Below, piece by piece: positions 1-4,558 of a DNA stretch of 8,245 nucleotides (its first letter is position 1; the number at the start of each line of letters is the position of its first letter). The notes under the pieces were generated by a model. The model worked only from the letters and a program-made list of their open reading frames with translations. It was not told where the DNA came from and searched no databases. Source of the DNA: Chthoniobacterales bacterium (lineage in GTDB: Bacteria; Verrucomicrobiota; Verrucomicrobiia; Chthoniobacterales; UBA10450). The stretch spans positions 1 to 8,245 of the forward strand of contig JACDBM010000092.1 in the NCBI GenBank assembly GCA_013694945.1, written 5' to 3'. The translations under genes and the position numbers were made by a program.

Positions 1-1223
1 TACGGTCCGCTCCGCAGAAGCTGTCCAATCCCGCCGCGATCCTGCATGAGCGCTTTCATGCTCCAGTGAATGTGGCCGGGTGCAGTCGTGCCGTCCCGCG
101 TGAGTGCAATCTGAGCCACGATTTCCCTTGCGGGGCGCGTAGCTCCGATCCGGTCCGTCGCGACACCCGGCCAGATCGGTTTCCCGCGACTCTGCGCGCG
201 CCACCAATTCAGCAGAACCGGAAAACTCTGCTTCGCCGGCTCGATGCTCCAGTAAAGTTGGGGCGCCATGTAATCGCACCAGCCTGCTGCCAGCCACTTG
301 CGTGAATCGGCGAAGAGTTGCCCGTAGGCATCGAGCTGCGCCTCAATGGTGGGCGGAACACCGGGCCGCCAGATGCCAAATGGACTGATCCCAACGCGCA
401 CCGATGGCTTTGTCGCTTTCACAGTTTGATACATGGAGCGCACGAAGTTGTTGATATTCTCCCGCCGCCAATCCGCCCGGCTCAGGCCGCTCCGCACACC
501 AAATCGTTCCCAACTCGTGTCATCAGGAAACGAGGCTCCCTTCAACGGGTAGGGGTAGAAATAGTCGTCAATGTGCACGCCGTCGACATCATAGCGGCGA
601 ACGATATCGGCGATGACTCCGAGGACGTAGTCGCGCGCTTCCGGCTCCCCTGGGTCCATCCAGAGCTGCGCTCCGAAACGGCGGACCCACTCTGGATGCT
701 TTTTCGCGATATGGTTGCTGGCCAGGTTCGTCTTCGCGTTGCTCGCGGCGCGGAATGGGTTAATCCACGCATGCAACTCGATGCTCCGCGCGTGCGCTTC
801 CGCGATCGCGAACTCCAGGGGATCATACCCAGGGGAGACGCCCTGTGTTCCGGTCAGGAATTGTGACCAGGGCTCCTGGTTCGAGTTGTAGAGCGCATCG
901 CTCGCTGGACGCACCTGGAGGAGGATCGCGTTCAACTTGAGCTCCGCGGCGCGGTCGAGAATCGCACGCAGTTGCGCCTTCTGCGTCGCGGCCGCAAGGC
1001 CCGGCGCTGAAGGCCAGTCGATGTTGTGAACCGTGGCGACCCACGCGCCGCGGAATTCGCGGCCAGCGGCCGAGACAGTCAGGGCGCTATAAACCACCGT
1101 CAGCACAAAGATAAGCGCTGACCGCACTCGGAGAGTCGATGCTCCTGTTGCCTTGCGCACGCCGACAGGAGTGTCGCCGCTCCTGCCGGCGCGACCTTCA
1201 AATCCGAAGAGTATTTGTGACAT
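1..1223 (-). CDS. Secreted GHL10 (DUF187) glycoside hydrolase-like protein, C-terminus cut by window edge
   Basis: The minus frame from ATG 1223 stays open for 407 codons to the edge, so the C-terminus is missing. A hydrophobic segment at residues 36-51 followed by VSAAG looks like a signal peptide, so the product is probably exported. The mature part opens with REFRGAWVATVHNIDWP (residues 55-71), the usual start of the GHL10/DUF187 domain (the family of E. coli YngK). It continues with LNAILLQVRPASDALY, LHAWINPFRAA, the hallmark DGVHIDDYFYPYP (214-226) and YMAPQLYW (318-325). The family is related to TIM-barrel glycosidases and is linked to polysaccharide or peptidoglycan breakdown; the substrate here is unknown. 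The start is uncertain: with ATG 1223 the signal peptide is preceded by about 34 residues that include a palindrome. GTG 1127 would give a compact signal peptide (xRSALIFVLTVVYSALTVSAAG), and GTG 1160 is another option. No good Shine-Dalgarno site decides between them. The gene is divergent from yjbQ. Confidence 0.88.
   Translation of the reverse strand, partial: MSQILFGFEGRAGRSGDTPVGVRKATGASTLRVRSALIFVLTVVYSALTVSAAGREFRGAWVATVHNIDWPSAPGLAAATQKAQLRAILDRAAELKLNAILLQVRPASDALYNSNQEPWSQFLTGTQGVSPGYDPLEFAIAEAHARSIELHAWINPFRAASNAKTNLASNHIAKKHPEWVRRFGAQLWMDPGEPEARDYVLGVIADIVRRYDVDGVHIDDYFYPYPLKGASFPDDTSWERFGVRSGLSRADWRRENINNFVRSMYQTVKATKPSVRVGISPFGIWRPGVPPTIEAQLDAYGQLFADSRKWLAAGWCDYMAPQLYWSIEPAKQSFPVLLNWWRAQSRGKPIWPGVATDRIGATRPAREIVAQIALTRDGTTAPGHIHWSMKALMQDRGGIGQLLRSGP
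1160..1191. repeat. Palindromic element, 12-bp stem and 8-nt loop
   Basis: The arms CGCCGACAGGAG (1160-1171) and CTCCTGCCGGCG (1180-1191) are inverted repeats with one mismatch, separated by TGTCGCCG. The element lies in the first 22 codons of the GHL10 gene if that gene starts at 1223, or in its 5' leader if it starts at 1127 or 1160. The shape resembles a REP-like dispersed palindrome, but I see no second copy in this window, so its repeat status is an inference. It could also act as an mRNA hairpin near the start codon. Confidence 0.55.
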
Positions 1224-1265
1224 GAGCTGATTGATAAGTGCGGCCAGTAGCGTTAACCGAATCGC

Positions 1266-1685
1266 ATGAAAGTGCATTTCGAATCGCTCACGGTCGCGAC
1301 GCGCGGAAAAGGCACCTACGAGGTCACCCCTCAGGTGAACGCGATCGTCCGGGAGAGCGGTGTCCGCACCGGCTCGGCCACCGTTTTTCTCCAACACACC
1401 AGCGCGAGTCTTGTGATTTTCGAGAATGCTGATCGCTCCGCGCGCGTCGACCTCGAGACGTACTTCGAGCGGCTGGTCCCCGAGGGCGCGGAATACTTCA
1501 CCCATACATCCGAAGGTCTCGACGATTCGACCTCCCACATTCGGACGGCCCTGACCCGGTCGAGTGAAGTGATCCCGGTCGCGGGAGGGCACCTCCAACT
1601 CGGAACCTGGCAGGGCATTTACTTGTTCGAGCATCGTCAAGCACCGCACCGCCGTCGCCTCGCCGTAAGCGTAATCGGAGAATGA
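1266..1685 (+). CDS. yjbQ: YjbQ / UPF0047 family protein (secondary thiamine-phosphate synthase)
   Basis: This 139-residue protein has the normal length of the YjbQ family, a compact cytoplasmic single-domain fold. Family signatures are present in order: LQHTSASLVIFENAD (42-56), the acidic YFTHTSEGLDDSTSHIR stretch (77-93) and LGTWQGIYLFEHR (112-124), with the conserved histidines H44, H91 and H123. Many relatives have a proline or alanine just before the histidine after DD (DDxPAH); here it is DDSTSH. E. coli YjbQ has weak thiamine-phosphate synthase activity, but the true role of the family is not settled. There is no clear ribosome site before ATG 1266, so the message may be leaderless or SD-independent. 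The stop codon overlaps the start of the next gene (ATGA), so the gene probably opens the plus-strand operon. Confidence 0.92.
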   Translation: MKVHFESLTVATRGKGTYEVTPQVNAIVRESGVRTGSATVFLQHTSASLVIFENADRSARVDLETYFERLVPEGAEYFTHTSEGLDDSTSHIRTALTRSSEVIPVAGGHLQLGTWQGIYLFEHRQAPHRRRLAVSVIGE

Positions 1686-2293
1686 ATTTCACCTTCCGGC
1701 TGCTGAGCTCTCTCGGAGCGCTCCTGCTTTGGGCGAACTCGCTCTGGGCCGCGCCTAACGAGCAGAAGGAAATCCAGGAGCTCTACCGGCGCGGCTTGAC
1801 TGGAGACAAAGAAGCCGTCGAGCAGTGTATTGCCAGGCTCGAAGAGGTCCTGGCGCAACAGCCGGGAAATAAACTCGCACGTGTTTATCTTGGCAGCGCT
1901 TACACGCTGCGCAGCCGCGACCTGGGCTTTGGACCGAAGAAGCTCCAGGCGCTCAGGCAGGGCTTGGCCATGATGGATGAAGCTGTCACGACCGCACCGG
2001 AAGATCAGAAAGTGCGTCTGGCGCGCGCACTTACTACCTCTACTCTGCCAGCAATCTTGGGGCGTGCTGCGTCGAGCCAGAAAGACTTTGAGGTTCTTGC
2101 GGAACAAGCCACGCGAGCGCCGGGAACATTGGGAGCGGGCGAACTTCAGGTTGTTTTCTATCACGCGGGCCTGGCAGCGAAAACGGCGGGTGACAAAGCG
2201 CGCGCGATCGCTCTTTGGAAAGAAGCACTCACGCATCCTAAGGACGCGAAATTGTCTGAGAAGATCAATGTGGAGATCGCTCAGGCACTCTAA
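1682..2293 (+). CDS. Exported TPR-like helical repeat protein, function unknown
   Basis: This 203-residue protein starts with a signal peptide: basic start, hydrophobic stretch at 7-20, and likely cleavage after NSLWAA (about residue 24). The rest is alpha-helical with tetratricopeptide-like character. The clearest repeat is at 154-188, with the pattern FYHAGLAAKTAGDKARAIALWKEAL in pieces typical of a TPR (A/G in helix A, A-x-A-x-W/L in helix B). A second weaker one lies at about 44-79 (ARLEEVLAQQPGNKLARVYLG). Such proteins usually act as scaffolds in the periplasm or envelope. I do not recognise a specific family. Its ATG is inside the yjbQ stop (ATGA), which points to translational coupling. 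GGAG at 1677-1680 is only one base from the start, too close to be a normal Shine-Dalgarno site. Confidence 0.82.
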   Translation: MNFTFRLLSSLGALLLWANSLWAAPNEQKEIQELYRRGLTGDKEAVEQCIARLEEVLAQQPGNKLARVYLGSAYTLRSRDLGFGPKKLQALRQGLAMMDEAVTTAPEDQKVRLARALTTSTLPAILGRAASSQKDFEVLAEQATRAPGTLGAGELQVVFYHAGLAAKTAGDKARAIALWKEALTHPKDAKLSEKINVEIAQAL

Positions 2294-2331
2294 GCTGTTG
2301 AAACGCTTTGGCCGCCGGCACCGATTGCTGC

Positions 2332-2874
2332 ATGCAGGACGATCTCGACCGCATTCTTTTCGATGAGGCCACTATCCACCGGCGTCTCGATGAAATGGCC
2401 GCGCAGATCACCGACTGCTACCGCAACTGCGAGCTGACTGTGATCGCTGTTCTTAATGGCAGCCTCATCTTCATGGCGGATCTGCTTCGCCGAATTCCGC
2501 TGCCGCTGAAGTTGGATTGCTTGAGCGTGGCCAGCTACCACGGCGGGACTAAGTCGGCCGGCGAAGTCGTCTTCCGGCAGGTCGCATTCCCAGACGTGCA
2601 AGACCGTCACATCCTGCTCCTGGACGACATTCTCGATAGCGGTCTCACCCTTGCCGCAATTCGGCGGAAGCTCGAGGAGGCGAATCCGCGCAGCGTCCGC
2701 GTTTGTGTCCTGCTGGCGAAGAAGATCGACCGCGAGGCGCCCGTGCACGCCGACTACGTCGGCTTTGAAATTGAAAATGAATTCGTTGTCGGTTACGGAC
2801 TCGACTATCGGGAGCGCTATCGGAATCTTCCTTTCATCGGCGTCCTGCGTCCGAACTCATCACGTCCGGTATGA
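2332..2874 (+). CDS. hpt: Hypoxanthine phosphoribosyltransferase
   Basis: The 180-residue product matches bacterial HPRT in length and motif order. The enzyme joins hypoxanthine or guanine to PRPP to give IMP or GMP in cytoplasmic purine salvage. The LNGSLIFMADLLR segment (41-53) is followed by the flexible-loop SYHGGTKSAGEV (68-79). The PRPP-binding loop HILLLDDILDSGLTL (93-107) carries the paired acids D98/D99 and the small-residue turn. Purine-contact lysines are at 130-131 (LLAKK), and the C-terminal signature FVVGYGLDYRERYRNLPFIGVL falls in 151-172. I chose ATG 2332 because homologues begin with a short acidic stretch like MQDDLDRILF. An in-frame TTG at 2308 would add eight unusual residues. 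The stop overlaps the moaD start (ATGA), so the two are probably co-translated. I see no frameshift or missing catalytic residue. Confidence 0.95.
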   Translation: MQDDLDRILFDEATIHRRLDEMAAQITDCYRNCELTVIAVLNGSLIFMADLLRRIPLPLKLDCLSVASYHGGTKSAGEVVFRQVAFPDVQDRHILLLDDILDSGLTLAAIRRKLEEANPRSVRVCVLLAKKIDREAPVHADYVGFEIENEFVVGYGLDYRERYRNLPFIGVLRPNSSRPV

Positions 2875-3116
2875 AAGTGCGCGTGCAGTTCTTCTCGCAT
2901 CTCAAGGATGTTGCGCGCACTTCGACGATGGACATGGAAGTTCCCGAGTCTGCGAAAGTCAGCGACCTGCTCGAGATTCTCTACGCCAGGACGCCTGGGC
3001 TCCGCGATTGGGACGGCAGTATCCTGATCGGCGCTGGCGTGGAGTTTGTTGCACGCGATTACGTTCTCCGGCCTAACGAGGAGATCTCGATCATGCCCCC
3101 GGTCCAAGGCGGATAA
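2871..3116 (+). CDS. moaD: MoaD, molybdopterin synthase small subunit (ubiquitin-like sulfur carrier)
   Basis: This 81-residue protein has the beta-grasp pattern of MoaD/ThiS: MKVRVQFFSHLKDVA at the start, a SDLLEILYARTPGLRDW helix, VEFVARDYVLRPNEEISIMPP and a C-terminal Gly-Gly. The ending PPVQGG (76-81) is typical of MoaD rather than ThiS. The terminal glycine is thiocarboxylated by a MoeB-type enzyme and donates sulfur to precursor Z in complex with MoaE. No moaE or other molybdenum cofactor gene lies in the window, so the partner must be elsewhere. The ATG overlaps the hpt stop codon. This is an unexpected pairing of purine salvage with cofactor synthesis, although tight packing may be the only reason. 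A different sulfur-carrier role is possible. Confidence 0.87.
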   Translation: MKVRVQFFSHLKDVARTSTMDMEVPESAKVSDLLEILYARTPGLRDWDGSILIGAGVEFVARDYVLRPNEEISIMPPVQGG

Positions 3117-3132
3117 AAAACGGCTGGCTCCT

Positions 3133-3138
3133 AAGGGA
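3133..3138 (+). promoter_or_regulatory. Shine-Dalgarno site supporting the GTG start at 3143
   Basis: AAGGGA lies four bases before GTG 3143. It is one of the few recognisable ribosome sites in the window and supports the GTG as the start of the nucleotidyltransferase gene. Confidence 0.5.
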
Positions 3139-3142
3139 ATAA

Positions 3143-3634
3143 GTGAAAAAAGCCGACTTTGAAGCGATTGTGGAAGCGCTCAACGGTGCCCGGGTCGCTT
3201 TTATTGTCGTAGAAGGAATCGCTGTGATCGAGCACGGCTACGGCCGAAACACCTACGATGTCGATTTAGTTATTCGCCTGGTTCCTGACTCGGTCGCGCG
3301 GACTTTCGAGGCGCTGGCCACGATCGGCTATCATCCTCGCGTGCCGATTACGGCAGAAGACTTCGCTCAACCGGAGCGGCGGCGCTCTTTAATCGAAGAC
3401 AAGCATATGCAGGTGCTAAACTTCTGGAACGACCGGCGTCGGGAGACGCCGCTGGATGTCTTCGTTAGTGAGCCGTTCGACTTCGCTCAAGAGTTCGGCA
3501 AAGCAGAAACGCGCGAGCTTTCGCCGGGACTGTTGGTACGCATTGTCTCCCTATCGACGCTCTTCGAAATGAAGAAAGCCGCTGGCCGGCCAAAAGATCT
3601 GGCCGATATTGACGAGTTGAGCCTGCTGCACTGA
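3143..3634 (+). CDS. Minimal nucleotidyltransferase-fold protein (DUF6036/AbiEii-like)
   Basis: The 163-residue product has the core of a small nucleotidyltransferase. VVEGIAVIEHGYGRNTYDVDLVI (22-44) contains the post-motif helix and the metal-binding D39-x-D41 pair, and a third acid, D105, sits in ETPLDVFV. The C-terminus has the KKAAGRPKDLADI signature (144-156) seen in DUF6036 and AbiEii-type relatives. The usual Gly-Gly/Ser motif before the DxD is EG (E24-G25) here, a possible departure that may affect nucleotide binding. Members of these families serve as toxins of type IV-like systems or as uncharacterised proteins; the target here cannot be told. A 72-residue gene follows after 13 bp, as in a two-gene module. 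The GTG start has a fair Shine-Dalgarno site. I am confident of the fold, not of a toxin role. Confidence 0.8.
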   Translation: MKKADFEAIVEALNGARVAFIVVEGIAVIEHGYGRNTYDVDLVIRLVPDSVARTFEALATIGYHPRVPITAEDFAQPERRRSLIEDKHMQVLNFWNDRRRETPLDVFVSEPFDFAQEFGKAETRELSPGLLVRIVSLSTLFEMKKAAGRPKDLADIDELSLLH

Positions 3635-3647
3635 TTGCCTTCCAGTT

Positions 3648-3866
3648 ATGACCAAGCCGACTGAATCCGGAATCGACTGGAGTCTTTGCACCTGGAAAGG
3701 GTCGCGCCGGAGACAACATCAGGAATTCCATGCCATTCCATTCAGCCGCAAGATGGAAGTTATCGAAGAGATGAACGAATCGATCCGGAATCTGCGGGAA
3801 AAACGATCCCGCGGGAAGAGCCTTGGCGCCATCGAAAGATTGCCTGCTAATCCCGGAAATTCGTGA
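3648..3866 (+). CDS. Small protein with WSLxTWxGxRR motif, putative partner of the nucleotidyltransferase
   Basis: This 72-residue soluble, basic protein begins with IDWSLCTWKGSRRRQ (9-23), followed by an amphipathic helix PFSRKMEVIEEMNESIRNLREKR (31-53). From memory, short proteins with a W-x-L-T-T-W/F-x-G-x-R-R start and a helix with E-E-M sit beside small nucleotidyltransferase genes. I infer that it is the partner, perhaps antitoxin-like, of the preceding gene. There is no membrane segment, signal peptide or recognisable DNA-binding fold. The start ATG 3648 lies 13 bp after the previous stop, with no clear Shine-Dalgarno site. Its last 20 bases overlap the 3' end of convergent yajQ. Frame position and motif make it more than a chance ORF. 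Confidence 0.65.
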   Translation: MTKPTESGIDWSLCTWKGSRRRQHQEFHAIPFSRKMEVIEEMNESIRNLREKRSRGKSLGAIERLPANPGNS

Positions 3867-4332
3867 AGCTCGTCGCGACGCCGAAATCTTTCTCGCGCAC
3901 AAACTGGATCACCGCCTGAAGGTCGTCGCGTTTTTTGCCCGTCACACGAATCTGCCGCTCCTGTAGCGTGCTCTGCACCTTGAAGTTCCGCGCTTTGATC
4001 GCCTTGATGATCTCCTTCGCCTTCTCGCCCTCCAATCCCTGTTTAATCTTCAATTCCTGTCGCGCGTGACCGAGCGGAGAAATTTCGGGATCAACCTGGT
4101 CGATATTGCGGAGATCGACGTTTCGCTTCGATAATTTCCCGATCACAATCTCGCGCAAGCCGCGCAGCCGCGAAGCGTCCTCGGCCGTGAGCGTGATCTT
4201 ATCCTTCTCGGCCACAATCTCCGCGACGCTGCCTTTGAAATCGAAGCGCGTCGCCAGTTCTTTGCGGGCCTGATTTAGCGCGTTGTCGATTTCCTGCTTG
4301 TCCACTTCCGAGACGATGTCGAACGAAGGCAC
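3847..4332 (-). CDS. yajQ: YajQ family nucleotide / cyclic-di-GMP binding protein
   Basis: The 161-residue product has full family length (about 160-165). It starts with the typical MPSFDIVSEVDKQEIDNALN and contains ELATRFDFKGS (25-35), ITLTAEDASRLRGL, the central RNVDLRNIDQVDPEIS and ELKIKQGLEGEKAKEI segments, and the ending RVTGKKRDDLQAVIQFVR. The family has two RNA-recognition-like ferredoxin folds. Xanthomonas YajQ binds cyclic di-GMP and works with a transcription factor; E. coli YajQ binds nucleotides. The start is GTG at 4332, with no convincing Shine-Dalgarno site upstream. The gene ends within the convergent small gene on the plus strand (20-bp overlap). It follows the ADOP permease on the same strand after a 226-bp gap and may have its own promoter there. 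Confidence 0.95.
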   Translation of the reverse strand: MPSFDIVSEVDKQEIDNALNQARKELATRFDFKGSVAEIVAEKDKITLTAEDASRLRGLREIVIGKLSKRNVDLRNIDQVDPEISPLGHARQELKIKQGLEGEKAKEIIKAIKARNFKVQSTLQERQIRVTGKKRDDLQAVIQFVREKDFGVATSFTNFRD

Positions 4333-4558
4333 GATCGAGGATTTGCCGTTCTCGATCTACGCTTGTCGATTATTTTCTCGTAGCATCGTTTTTTTCGTTG
4401 CGCGAGCAGCGCGGTCAGTCGCGGTCGCTTCTGCTCATTAGCCTGCTCGGAAATTGGCCTGTCATCGGTAAAGACGCCAGAAGAGAACATCAGATACTTC
4501 GCGCCGGCGAACACAGGGACGCCGTTAGCTTTCTTGTAGCGATTTTTATTTAGTCCAC
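4333..4558. other. 226-bp region without a convincing gene
   Basis: This stretch between the permease stop and the yajQ start is more AT-rich by eye than its neighbours. A minus-strand frame (GTG 4514 to 4275, 79 codons) crosses it and runs into yajQ. It reads MFAGAKYLMFSSGVF and then becomes basic and low-complexity, and I recognise no family. The only other structure seen is a hairpin followed by a T-run at 4353-4395. The region could hold the yajQ promoter. Confidence 0.4.
4353..4395 (+). terminator. Possible hairpin followed by T-run (plus strand)
   Basis: CGATCTACG (4353-4361) pairs with CGTAGCATCG (4379-4388), forming nine pairs with one bulged base around a 17-nt loop. Seven T residues follow at 4389-4395. 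On the plus strand this has the layout of an intrinsic terminator, but the nearest plus-strand gene ends at 3866. Read on the minus strand it would be a leader hairpin about 20 bases before the yajQ start. The long loop and short stem keep confidence low. Confidence 0.25.

Noticed and set aside
318..866. 182-codon plus-strand open frame opposite the GHL10 gene
   Set aside because: The minus strand encodes clear GHL10 motifs across the same bases; the plus frame has no recognisable domain.
1231..1259. Promoter-like TTGATA with a 17-bp spacer to TAACCG before yjbQ
   Set aside because: The -10 match is very poor and would lie only six bases before the start codon; not enough to call a promoter.
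1637..2236. 199-codon minus-strand frame opposite the TPR-like gene
   Set aside because: Arg-, Ser- and Gln-rich shadow; the plus strand has a signal peptide, TPR character and operon-like overlap.
4275..4514. 79-codon minus-strand frame between the permease and yajQ
   Set aside because: It uses a GTG start with no ribosome site, overlaps the yajQ start by 58 bp, becomes basic and low-complexity and has no recognisable family. Kept only as a note on the gap.
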